Assembly (NCBI RefSeq): GCF_002234675.1
Contig: NC_019878.2
Span: 3,784,688 to 3,848,687, forward strand
Origin: Oryzias latipes
Taxonomy: Eukaryota; Chordata; Actinopteri; Beloniformes; Adrianichthyidae
Length of the DNA stretch: 64,000 nucleotides
Reading direction: 5' to 3'
The translations under genes and the position numbers were made by a program. This document shows positions 36,701 through 50,500 of the stretch, piece after piece; position 1 is the stretch's first letter; each line of letters begins with the position of its first letter. A model generated the notes under the pieces. It was not told the DNA's origin, did not search any database, and saw nothing but the letters and a program-made list of their open reading frames with translations.

Positions 36701-39288
36701 TTGTGATAGGAGCAGCGTGGAATTAACCAGCATCTGCGCCAACAGAAAGGTGGGAAAAGATAATTAGATCAGTTACACTGAAGGCTCAAAAGACACAAAG
36801 TTAAATCAACACCTTTGTGAAGCGGCTTTCACTGCAGGATGCTGCATGAATCTATAAAACAATCATCAGTTTAGCTGTGATTTACAGCGACAGTGATGCT
36901 GTGGAGAGGAGCTGATAGCAGCAGCAGGCGATGCATCATTGCCGTCTTAATGAAGACATCTTCTGCTCCGAATGACTTCTGGCTTCATATCAGAGTTTTG
37001 CTGTCGACCTTTTCCCCCTCCATGGTAAGTTTTATGGAGATGAATAAAAACCTGTCTGCTTGGCTCCCCGCGAAGAGCTCCCTCTGCTTCTAACAGAGTT
37101 TTATCTGCAGCGCTGATGTGTTTGAGCGAGCTTAAAGCCGGGAAGACACCGGAACCTGCGGGGCGGCCGGGCGTAAAAGCTGAAAGAAAGGTGCTGGATT
37201 TCTGAGAGTTGCTGTGAGGAAGACGGGGGATTTTCATGGATCGGAGGCAGAGGAAGAGCGGGAGGAGGGGAGGTGACGCAGGCTTCCACGCAGGGTGCTG
37301 GCCTACTTTTTAGTTTGGCTGGTGTCTGGCTCAGGCTTCCCCAGATCTCTGAGCTGCAAATGCGTCAGAGGAGGGGGGGGGGGGGGGGGGGGTTGTTCTC
37401 CAGCATCAGGAAGCAAGACTTCAGAGAACTCTGACTTCCTTAGTGATTCTGACATTCCAGAAGAAACCTCAAACAATGAGATTACATGAGGAGCTACTTT
37501 TGCATTTTTACAGACACAGCGGAGGTTGAGATGCTGTTCGACCCCCGGGAGCTGTAAAAGGCTGGAGGGGGGGGGGGGGGGTGTCGGGCACTGACCTGCA
37601 GGAACATATTTCACAGCAGATGTGGCGTTTCATCTCTATCGAGCCGAAAGTGAGCAAAGACAGTGAGACACTAGGATGCAATCATCTGTGAAAAACGGCT
37701 CTTCTGAGAGAACGAAACACATATCCAAACACACAACTACGCACAACTACACACAACCACGAACACTAATTAAAGTGATGAAATGAAGCCAAATCCCCAA
37801 TAACACCTCCATTGTGAGGTTGTTTCCTCAAATGCGAGGCCTGTTAAAGGCTCAAATGCAATCTGTGATGGAGTCAGATTCTTGGTGTTTCCTGCCGTCA
37901 TGGTCTTCAGAGAACCTGATGGGCACCTTAGTGAGTTCCACACTGAAGGATGGAGAACATCCACTCAGGATTTTGAGGGCTGCTTCAAAACACTTCAATC
38001 CTCACTGGTGGACACATGGCGCTCAAAGTTGTTTTTACAGTCAATGACTTCTTAGATGGTGTAGTGGTTCGCAATCACAGCTAGAAGACCCTGGTCTGTA
38101 TACCAACTGGTTTCTTTCTGTGTGAAGTTTGCATGCGTGGGTTTTCTTCATGAACTTCTGCTTCCTCCCACACTCCAAAAACATGCTTCGTGGGTTAATT
38201 GGTTGATCTAAATTGTCCCTAGGTGTATATGTGATTAAGTGTTTGGCTCTGCAATGGACTAGGAACCTGTCCAGGGTGTACCCAACCTTCACCCAACAGT
38301 AGTTGGGACAGGCTCAAGCAACGCCCCGACGCTGAAAGACATTCAGCGGCTTTGGAAAAAGGATGGACTTCCTAGAGAGATTAGAATGCCAGAGGAACCT
38401 AAAACTCAACTGCCCTTGAGGATTAGGACAGAAGATGAGGATCTGATCACGTTAGATGCAAAGTTTGACACTAAAAATCAAATGCTCCATCTTGCATGGC
38501 GACACATTTCAGGTGCAGTGCGGACCAATCCAAAACAATACCAAAGTGTTACAGCAATAATCCCGCTGTAACAGTACACCCCGTTTTATTTAGTCAAACC
38601 TGTGTGTGAGTCAGCCTGCTGTACTCAAGCAGAAACTCAATAAGGGATTTAATTATATCTGCATGTTCATGTAATTTAAACCTTAATCAATGAAAAGAGC
38701 AGGAGAACGGGACTGTAAAACCCCTCAGCGACATGCCGTGACACCTTTACGGCCTTCATCAATCCACGTGTTTACAGGATGTTATCAAAGTGGTGAAACG
38801 TTTCTCACCAAAACCAAGGAACCTGAGGAGCAGGCACACGTGAGCAGGATTAGAGAGAAAGGATTCAGTGTATAAGTGGAGATAATTACTTTTACTTAAT
38901 TAAAACTTTAATGTTCCAGTTCAAACTTTAATAAATAATCCCAAATAGTTTTACTGATCAGTTCAGTTTAGTCAGCCTGTCCTTGTAGGAGAAATGTGTT
39001 GTTCTGTTTAAACCACGACATGGATTGTCACAGCCAAGATGAATCCCAGCTCTGATGGTTACTCAAAACTCCATGAGATCTCCTCTTCATCTTCCCTTTA
39101 CCCGGTGTCTCCTCCTCCTCCTCCTCCTCCTCCTCTCTTTGCACTCTTTCACTTCAGCTTTACATTTTTGACGTCTTTCTTCTCTCACAGTTCTCTCCTG
39201 TGCTCATTAAACAGAGCGAGCCGCTTCAGTTTGTCCTCTTTGCAGCAGCGATCCATCATCTTTACTCCCTAACTAACTTACAAAGGAG

Positions 39289-39319
<31 letters not shown>

Positions 39320-42300
39320 GTGCATAGACTCACAAACACAATTAGGGGTAAATATGACTTGTACACCCACACGCAGCACATTAATTCACAGCAGCAGAGA
39401 GAAAACACACAAAAACTGGAAGAATACAGAGACATGAAGCTTCACATCTAGATCTGGACTATAACAGACAGCAGAGAACAAAAACTGAAGCTGCAGCACT
39501 TCAGATGCTGGAGGAGCAACAAACCAGATGAAACCGATCTGATTCAGACTGCTTCTGCCAAACATGGGAGTTCATCAAACTTTGATCACGTTAGCTTTGA
39601 CGGTAGACGATGCGACAGCAACGTGAAAAGAAGAGATTTGTTCATATTTAGAACATCACCTTTTCTAACAGCTTATACTCACGATGTTGGGTCTTTAAAA
39701 TAATTTTTAAACCTGTTTGGGTTTCGATAAATGAATGTATATTTTATTGTATACCCCCAGTCGGTCTTCGACCTCCCCATTCACTTCCATAAAACGCTGC
39801 ATGGATGTAAATTCCCAGTGAATCACCCACACCACCGCATGGGTTTTTGCAGCAGATTGAGTGAGCAGCATCTTCATCCTCATCCTCATGTGTTGCTTTA
39901 GGAGTGAGAGTGGGCGTGCCGCAGAAAGAGCTGCTCACAGAGGCGGCTTGTCACAAATCGATGGCTGCAGTTTCATGAATATCTGCAACTTTAAAAAGCT
40001 GTGTGAGATGCAGGAAGTTTGCTCTCACACACAAGCCTGCAAAGAACAAGAGGTCAGATCTTGCATGAAGTAATTGAGAAGAAAGATGCTTGCTCGAGCA
40101 TATAATGCTGCAAGAAGAAAGAGGATCGTCAATGAACATGGAAATGCAAAAAGAAGCTTAGAGTTTTGTTCTCATAAGGAGGAAAACAAAAGTAGGGCAT
40201 TTTTTCTTACGCACAGTTCTGCAATAAATAAGCAGTTGGTTCTCATGCACAGAGAGCATGAGAAAGAACTTAGTAATTGTTCTTAGAGACTGGGATGTAC
40301 GACAAGAATTTATACAAGAAAACCAGAAACCATGGAGCAACCATCACCCATTTGATTTATTTGGGAGAGTTCTCTGAAATGAACGTCTATCAGCAGAAAT
40401 ATTCTTCTGCATTGAAACAAGATCTTACTGATTTTAAGTAGTAAAAAGGGAAAGACTTACATTTTCTGCATGTTTCTTTGTTGGCTTTTTTTTTGCTTCA
40501 CTCGTGTTTTTAGTTATTGATTATGTCTCAAAATAAATGCCACCATAAGGGGGCCCAGTCCAGCGTTCACAAGAGTGTACTGGTGGAAATTGAACTGTTA
40601 GTGGAAGAAGATGAAAACAAGTTTGTAGGCAAAGAGAGAAAAGAAAAGACAGGAGTGGAGAACCTAGAGCAGAAAGTTTAAATATAGGAATTATGACAGA
40701 AACACAAAAGAGTTGTTTGACATGAAAAAAGAACGGCAGAGAGTGAGGATTGGATCAGACTTAAATGGACATGTAGGTGAAGGAAACAGAGGAAATGATG
40801 AAGTGATGGAGAAGTTTGGCGTTTGAGACAGGAATGCAAAAGGACAAATGGTGATGGACTTAACGTTGGGACAAAAAAAACATTTATTCAGCCACCAATT
40901 GTCCAAGTTCTCCCACTTAAAAAGATGAGAGAGGCCTGTAATTGTCATCATAGGTAAACCTCAACTATGAGAGACAAAATGGAAAAAAATCCAGAAAAAT
41001 CACAGTTTGATTTTTAAAGAATTTATTTGTAAATTATGGTGGAAAATAAGTATTTGGTCATCTACAAACAAACAAGATTTCTGGCTCTCACAGACCTGTA
41101 ACTTCTTCTGTAGAGGATCCTCTGCCCTCCACTGGTTTCCTGTATTAATGGAACCTGTTTGAACTGGTTATCTATATAAAGACACCTGTCCACAACCTGA
41201 AATGTCACACTCCAAACTCCACAATGACCAAGACCAAAGAGCTGTCTAAGGACACCAGAAACCAAATACCGTAAATTCCGGACTACAAAGCGCACCCGAT
41301 TACAAGCCGCACCTACCCATTTTCACGTGTAAAATTAGTTTTATACACACACAAGCCGCGTCAGAGTACAAGCCGCGCATGTGTTAGGCGATATTGTCGT
41401 CCTGACAGATCACGGCCAGCATCCCAGAGTGAGTGCAATTCATTAGCACATTGTGGGTGGTGCCAGTTTTGCCTCTGGCTCATGTATTTGAGTGTATCGA
41501 CATCTGTCAAACAGCATGGACCTATATTCTGTTCACAAGTTCCTCAGTTATGGTGTTTTTATTTCATTTTTTTTTTACTTATTGACAATCTAGGTATCAT
41601 ACATAAAATTACAAACAGTAACCATATAATCAACATTACATCCCTCAGTTATGATGAGGAAATTTACATCCGCGATTCCACATTTCCCATGAGTCTTAGG
41701 GGCTAAAGGCGGAGCCAATACCCGGCTCGCCATACTGTTGTACTTGTTTAAGAATGAGTATCAGCAGTGCATGGAGGGGTGAACGGGTAAAGCTCTCCTT
41801 CCGCTTGTGTCGCGGCAGCGTTATGGGAGTAACAGGGCTGGTTAAAAAACACACCGGTAAAATACAGCAGCGGCGACTGAAAAGCGCGCGCCTCAGCGTG
41901 ATACGCGCGCCTCAGTGCGGCGCGTGCGTCAGAATTCAGAAGCCTCTGCGCTCCGCTCCCGCCCCGCGCGCTCCTTGTCTCCCCTTCCTATCTACTCCGA
42001 CACCTCTGGCCAGGGCTGCTTCAAGGAGGAGCACTTCGTCCCCGTTGCGCCGGTGGACGGAGCAAATCGTTTCTGTGCAGAGCAATCGGACTTAAAACTG
42101 TACGTTTTGTGTATGAGGGGCGGATGCGTTGTTACGTGTGGGAGCCTTCAGACTGCCATCGGCCCCGCAGCTCAATCAGCAGGAGAAGATGTCTCCAACT
42201 CACACGGAGGCTGTGAGTTTTTCAAAGCAAAATTCCGCTTTTACGGTTTCCTTAGAAACCGTAAATGGAGTGTAAATTCACTCCATGCGCTGTTCTCTCC

Positions 42301-44128
42301 GTCACGCAGCAAACCGGCTTTTCCAAACCCGTTGGTGACGGTGGACTTTTTTACGCTGCTTTTAACGATTGCTTTTAACTTGAAAGCTTCATCATATTGT
42401 AGCGGCGATCACGTGCACGTTGGGTCTAATGGCCCCAAAGGATTCTGGGATGCGGCCGGGCATGCGTGTTTCATTTTGTTGAACCATGACTGAAGTGTCT
42501 AAGACCTGAAGTCAAGTCCATGCTGTTTGGCTGCTTAGAGGTGTGTTGAATATAAATGTCTTGTGCTTGCTGTTAGATAAAGAATACAAACTATTCACTG
42601 AGGTCGAAAGTACGTACATGGCGGCCGCTAATTAAATCCATAAATTAGCCGCGTCACTGAATAAGCCGCAGGGCTGTAAACGCAGGAAAAAAGTAGCGGC
42701 TTGTAGTCCGGAAATTACGGTAGTTGACCTGCACCAGGCTGGGAAGACTGTATCTGCAAAAGGTAAGCAGCTTGGTCTGAAGAAATCAACTGTGGGAGCA
42801 ATTATTAGGAAATGGAAGACATACAAGACCACTGATGATCTCCCTCCATCAGGGGCTTCCTGCAAGATCTCACCCCCTGGGGTCAAAATTATTACAAGAT
42901 TGAAGAGCAAAAAGCCCAGAACCACACTGGGGACCTAGTAAAGGAACTGCAAAAAGTTGTGACCAATGTTGCAAAGGCTACCATCACACGCCGCCGCCGG
43001 GGACTCAAATCCTGCAGTGCCAGACGCTAAAGCCAGAACATGTGCAGGCCGTCTAAAGTTTGCTAGAGATCATCTGGATGATCCAGAGGAGGATTGAGAG
43101 AATGTCCTATGGTCAGATAAAACCAAAATAGAACTTTTTGGTAAGAACTCTACTTCTTGTGTTTGGAAGAGAAAGAATGCTGAGTTGCATCCAAAGAACA
43201 CCAGACCTACTGTAAAGCATGGGGGTGGAAACATCATGATTTGTGGCTGTTTTCCACCAAAGGGACCAGGACGACTGATCCATGTAAAGAAAAGAATGAA
43301 TGGAGCCATGTATGGTCAGACTTGGAGTGAAAACCTCCTTTCATCAACATAGAAGATGAAACATGGCTGGGTCTTTCACCATGACAACCATCCTAAACAC
43401 ACTGCCCGGGTAATGGAGTGGCTTCCTAAGAAGCATTTCATGGTCCGGAAGTGGCCTGGTCAGTCTCCAGATCTCAACTCCATAAAAAAATCTTTGGAGG
43501 AAGTTGAATGTCCATGTTGCCCAGCAACCACCCCAGAACATCTCTGCTGTAGAGGAGATCTGTATGGAGGAATGGGCCAAAATACCAGTAACAGTTTGTG
43601 AAAACCTTGTGAAGACTTACAGAAAACGTTTGACTACTGTCATTGCCAACAAAAGTTATAAAGAAAAGCCATGAGTTAAACTTTTGTTATTGACCAAATA
43701 CTTATTTCCACAATAATTTACAAATACATTCTTTAAAAACCAGATAGTGATTTTCTGAATTTCATTTCTCATGTTGTCTCTCATAGTTGAGGTTTACCTA
43801 TGAATTAAATTTACAGGCCTCTCTCCTCTTTTTAAGTGGCAGAACTTGGACAATTGGTGCATGACTAAATACTTTTTTCCCTGCTGTATAGAGAAGGAAA
43901 AATGATGTCAGGATTCCTGTCATTTCCTCGTGTGTCATTCTATCTGCATGAGCTGGTCAGAGTTTCTGACTCCTCAACTAGTCCCACCTCCCACTCACCT
44001 GCAGCTAGTTTACCCATCACAATGTCAACAGCAACAAGATCCAGTTCATTCTCCCACTCAGGGCCAGATTGTCAGTTGACCTCTCGCTGGTTCCTCATGC
44101 CTGTCTGTATGTCAATCTAGCCTACCTG

Positions 44129-44161
<33 letters not shown>

Positions 44162-44521
44162 TATTACTAACCAAGGCATAAACTTGGACTTATTGAAATT
44201 AAAATTGAAGAAGAACTTTTCCCACATGTGTGCTCCTTTGAAAGGCACATGGCCCGCTTGGACGCTGGTTTAAAGATGAGGTAAGCTGAGGGGAAAACCT
44301 CTCAAGAATTGTCTAGACTTGTCTTTTCTGCTCATCTTCCTGGACTTGGCTTTAAGGTCAGAGATGCAGATCAATGAGCTCCATTTGAATTAAATCAAAT
44401 AATCAAACTTTTTTTGTAGCACACTTTTCCAACTAAAGTAGCTGAAAGTTCTTTAATAATAAAAACATTTTTCAGTTTTAAAAAACAAAAGCAAGACAAG
44501 AACAAGAACGAAAATCACAAC

Positions 44522-44552
<31 letters not shown>

Positions 44553-47500
44553 ACACATAAGGAAGCACAGGAGGAGCATCTTGCTCAAAAGGAAAAGGCG
44601 CCTGGGACGGAGAAGGCTAAAAAGACTTCAGCTGTCTGGTTGTTCATTACACGCCATGCTGCTATTGCAAGCATAGAATTCATAATACCAACTAGAGCTG
44701 TAATGACTCAATTTAGCAACATTTCAACTCACATGATAGTTTGTGGTTGTCGATCCGATTCATAGTCGATTTTGGTTCATTTTGAACGATCCTATTCTCT
44801 GACCTAAATGGATCCAGATCATCTTTATCCAAAACTTCCAGCAGTGAGACTCAGACAGAAATTCCTGCTACTGAACAGTGAAGTTTTCTGGATTCTTGGA
44901 TTTCTTCCAGATCATCAAGTGTAAATAAAATCTGTGTCCAAACAAACAAGTAAACTAGAATGAATGTCAAATCCATTCACATGTTAGTTTGCTAAAGTTC
45001 ACCACTGTTGTTTTTCCATCCAAAGAAGCCAAAGGGAACATTCTTAGAACATTCTAGACACTGGATGGTCACATGACTTTATTCAAAGTCTGTCCACACA
45101 TTGAACTGGAATGATGGACAGATCTGTTTTAATGACATCACGTGTGTGTTTTCTGCTGTGATGCACTTGGTGTTTTTACGTTACAGTAAATTAAACCTAC
45201 CATGACTCAATCCAAATGTCGCCAAATATCAATTTATGTCATTATGAAGCGATTCTTTTTGATGGTTTAGGTCGATTTGATTCCATCAACAACTTGTCAG
45301 GTCGATCTGGTTGGATAATAGGAATATCAATTAATCAAAAAAATCGTTACACCCCTACTACTGGAATAGCTTTGAATTCAGAAAAATCTGTAATTTTGAA
45401 AGAGTAGCACAACTTAATTTTGTCACCTTGAGTTTACTTCTTGTGTTTCTCTGGCGGTAGATAACCAGATCAGAGCATTTACTCTTCAAAATAAAACTCT
45501 GACTTAAAACAAGTCTCGCTTAACTTTAGTTGGTCAAGCTCAATTTGGGGCAAGCCCTGTCCCGATCTGTCAGTGCCCTCCTGAACCACTCTAATATTAT
45601 ACATCAGTACTAAGGTGGAACCAGAACATAACTTTCTGCAGCGGAATCTCTTTAGACCACGGGTCTTAAACTTATGGAGAAATCTTGTGAGAGCCGCCAT
45701 CTTGAAACTCTGCTTTACCCTTCAGGTCACACACTGAAGAAATGATTTTCTGTCGTTCAAGAAAAATTATCATGAAAGTTTTTCAAGAGCAAAATAATTT
45801 AAGAAAACATTAGAATTTTTATAAAATAAGAATTCTTGGTAAGACCTTTTTTCTTTCCTCACTGGCAGTTTTTTGTTTGCTAAATGAAAGAAAATCTGCT
45901 GGTGGCGCAAGACTTTGACTGGTTTCTAAGAGGCCTGTTTTTGCAGTGCATGACTGTGGCCAGGTGACCACACGCTCTAAAAACCATCCAAATGTTAAAC
46001 CAAGACCAGACCTGCGTCTTTAAAAGACCATCTCTATGTTGATTAGGAAAATGCATTCCTCTTTGTGTGCATTTTGTTTGCTGTTTTTAGTTTTTGTGCA
46101 AATGTGTGTTTAAAGTGGAATATAACCAGAGAATGCTTTGTGTCTGGTTTACCTGAACATACACTGACAGGTGCGAGTCTGCTTTAAATACAGACAGACA
46201 GACTCTCATCCTTCCGCTGGGATTGGCTGAGAGGCTTCTGGTGCATGATGGGAACAAAGTGAGCAACAGTGAGGTGATTAGCTCGGGTCGTCTCGATAAT
46301 GAGACCGAGTGTGCGCAGGACAGGTGGTCAGTCAGCTCACAGGTGTTCATCTCCATACAGGCCAAGTGTGTGTGTGTGTGTGTGCGTGTGTGGACACACT
46401 GCCAGCTCCACACTTTGGGAAAAACCTCAAGTTTTTTATTGTGTGCGTGTCTGTCACACCTGTCTCTGTATCAGCGCCAGTGCCTGCCTTCCCTCCTCCA
46501 TCAGCCGCTCCACACTTTTCGGATCTTCTACTTTCCTGTTGGCCCTAAAGGCATCGCGCACCCGCCGCAGCGCGTAGGTCCTGCAACACAAAAACACACT
46601 TCAGCTCCGTTCCAATCCATTTACAGAGAAAGAAAAATCAGCAATAAGAGGCACGAAGGGAAGACATAAGGTAATAAAAACTGTAAATATGTGCTGCAGA
46701 GGCGCTGAAAGCCTCCCAGGGCTTTAAGAGAGCAAACAACCGACACACAAACACATGAACACCACAGGTGTGGAGCTGGACGGGGATGGAAAACCTACAA
46801 AAAGACAAATTAGTGCAGATGAGAGCAAAGCAAACCCAAGGGCAGTTTCATGAAACAAACAAGATCGGTGGAAGAAAAGGTAAACGTCTTTTCTATGGAT
46901 CGCCTTTGAAAAACAAAGCGTCTGACTGCAGTGACAGCAGCTCCATTCTTAACAGCAACAGCATAGAAAAGGTCCGAGTCCCTGCAGCGGTTTGAACACC
47001 ATCAAGGTTCAGATTAGTTCTGCTCTGCATGACATCCAGGAAAATAAGGATGCAATACCCGTAAATACTGTAGGAGATGAACCCAGCAGCATTAATGCCA
47101 AGATTCTTCTTTGGTGAATTTATCGCAGGATAAGAGTCGATCACACGAATACAGAGCTTACTGCCGGATTTCCTGCATGTCTGTGGTTTATATCAGCTGG
47201 TCAAGTCATTTTGAAAGATTCATTTCCCCTTCAGGTCGTGTCACACAGCCACTACGAACATTTAGCGCATTTTCCAAGTATGAAATGGAGGTCTTTTGGG
47301 ATGCATGCGTGACATACGTAATTCATGAGTATTTGTTGCGTTTATCATTCGTCAATCGCGCAGATATCCGTTGAGGGTTTCGGCCGATGGGTCTTTACGT
47401 GAATTCGGTTTTGAGCTGTTCAAAATTTTCGGTTGGTGGAGAATTATGCAGTTTTCGTGTATTGTACGTAGTTTATATGCAATTATTATGCAAATCTTAC

Positions 47501-50500
47501 ACAATTAAGTGATATAGCGAGATGCATACACAAATTTGTGGCTTTCCACGACCAATCCACTTATTTTATATCTCATGGACTATTTTTACGCATGTACCAC
47601 CGACGTATGACGTTTATAGACGGCACACATGTCACTTCCCGATCTGTGATTGTGAGTGTGTGTCTGTCTCTGTGTGACCCTGCGATGGACTGGTGACCCA
47701 TCCAGGGTTTGAGATTACAGGGTGCAGCTCACCTTCACCCGACACTAGCTTGGATTGGTCCCGGCAACCCCAAGAGAGTGTGGTAGAAAGTCGGTAAGTT
47801 AGGGGGACAGCAGTTTTCAAGGTTGGCGTTTTCAGTAGTTGATTTTTTGAATTGTAGCGATTATTTTTGTTAAATTCAATCTTTTCCATACTATGAGTGG
47901 AACAGAAGTCTTCAAATGACAACCACTTCTCCAGACTTCCGTGTGTGAAAGCAAACCAAACCCGATAAAGTGGGGAGATTTGATAACATTCCTGCCCATT
48001 CCAATTACTACACAGGAATGTCCCAGATAGAAAAAAAGCAGACAAAATTTTCTAGAAAACAAATCCACATTTAGCCAGTCACACAGTGGAGCTTTTGTCT
48101 TTTAGATTAATACTTCACAATAGCAGCAGAAATCAGCAGGATTTTCAGCCTGCACAAGTTATTAATGTTTTTTGTTTGGGAAAAGATTGGTGGCTGTGTT
48201 TTTCTGTCATCTCTGAGCCTTTCATTCCTTTTTACATGGATAAGTAAATACATGTAAATCATGATATTTACTTCGGTAACACCTTTTCCCTCCTTTTATG
48301 TCTTTCCTTCCCTTTCTGCCTTTCTTCATGTGCCATTTCCTTCCTCTGACCTTCTCCTCAGTCTGAACTCATCTTCCTCATATCATCCTTCATCACTCAC
48401 GTTAATCAGTTCTGCTCCGACTTTACTGGTTCTGTTTTACATGCCGAATGAGGCGGCTCTGACAGAACCAGGATGGATGGACCTCCTGTCAGAGATTTTC
48501 CTGCCAGCTGTGACGAACCATCAACTCCTCATCAGCGGCTCCTGCCAGGAAACATCAGTAGTTGTTCATCTGTTCTCTGGCTGGAACCAAAACTCCATTT
48601 CCCACAATGCAGCTGGGTTTATTCTGCTATGGCTCAGCTTGCAAAAACAGAATTATGATAGGATTAATAAGAAGCGGTGGTATGAAGCTGTGATTATCGG
48701 CTAAATGAGCAGCAACTCCTCGTGCTCCCCACACAAATGACTTTTTCATGAAAGCTCTGATAAACTAAAACCGTTAGCTTGTGAGCAAAACATCAAAGTC
48801 ACTGTTCCGTCATTCAGCTTTTCTGGTCTTTGTTGATATACCTATTCTGAGCTCATCACTCTGTAAAGGCTTTTATAAATATTTACAGTAATGCAGAAAA
48901 ATTTTACTTTAAAACTTAAGGAATAAACTATAAAAGATGGACGGTTAAAGCTGTTCTAGCTAAAAACAAAACGATAAAAATGTACTTTTATTCTTAGGTG
49001 AGTCTTTGGTTAACTTAAATCAGCACCGCTGTAGTCACTGACCGCATTTGAGAGCAGGGCCGAGTGAGAGTGATGTCATCCATAAAGATGACTTACCTCC
49101 TGCTTCAACCAAATGAGGTCAACCCACCATTTCTCTGTGATACAGACATCACCATATTATACTAAAAACCAGACGACGTCAGTTAGCAGCGATTGGGCCG
49201 AGTCGGTCTGGTTCAACATTTCTTTGGCAACCACTCTGGCCAATCAGGAGAGAGCTTTTTGGAAGGCCACACCCTTTCCACTTGAAAGTGGGCTGGGAGA
49301 ATCTGTCAAAGGATTCAGATGTTCAATGTGAAACCACATACTTTTGAGGCATCTGATTGGTCAGTTTACAAGTTGCAGCAAAATGATCATGAAAGAAATT
49401 CGGATCATCAAGAAGATGTTAAAAAAAAAGTTAGACCAAGAATAGTTACTCTGACCAATAGTAAGACTGAGTCTATGGGATTTTGGCTTCTTGGGACCAG
49501 CAGGTACTTCCTGTTTGGGACACTGGGGGGAGGGTCCATTTCTCATTTACAGTCAATGGTTGTAGTTTGTTTAAACTGTTAAAGACACATTTGTCCTCCT
49601 GTGTCCATCATGTGGCCGTGGCTTGGCCGAAAAGTGGTTTCTGAAGTGAAACTGGGAAATTTACGTGAAAGATCTCACCAGAAATGAATCAGGATGAAAC
49701 TCTGTCTTCATCATGGAGGCAGAGACTCTAAACCAGAAGCTGCTGGAGTCTCCACGAATTAAGTTAACGTTCTATTTGCCGTCACGCCCTTAGATGTGTG
49801 AAATTTGTTCTCTGCATTTGACCCACCCCCTGGGGGGAAAGTGAGCTTCAGACAGAGCCGCCCTCGGGAACCACTTGCTGGTTTAACCCCCAATCCAATC
49901 CCTTAATGCTCAGTGTCATGCAGGAAGGTCTTTAGTAAGACTTGACAGTGGATTTGAACTCAAGACCCTCCAGTCCTGGGGCAGACGCTCTACCACAAGT
50001 CCACTAAGCTGGATCTGCAGCATTTCTCAAACCATCAGAACCCTCAGGTCTGTGACTCCAAACTCTCCCCGGGTTTGTGTTCTTGAAGGAGCGTCCAGGG
50101 GTTGACATAGCCCAGAAATTTGCACTGGCCCACAGGGCCAGTAGTTTTTGAAACTTACTGGCCCTGCCTGAAAGTTACTGGCCCGACACCGCGCATAGCG
50201 GGACCCGCCGCTTCGCAGGTGCTTGCAACTTTAGGGGGGTCCGGGGGCATGCCCCCCCGGAAACTTTTAATATGGTGCAATTTGGTGCATTCTGGTGACA
50301 TCACTTATTTCTACACTTTTCAATGACTGAAAATAGAGCATATCAAACTTAAATCTGCTCTAGTCTGTTTCAGATGTTTTGAAGAGAGCGCTGCAGTGTA
50401 GTAGGTAACACTAGTTCAGAAGTTTTCATTGTGCTTCTAACGGCAAATAGCGCAATAAATCATAAACCTTAAATGTGTTAAAACAATCTAATGGCAGCTT

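Noticed and set aside
41754..42095. 113-codon frame in the TA-flanked element
   Set aside because: Arises in the CpG-rich patch, overlaps the longer 41915 frame and has no motif.
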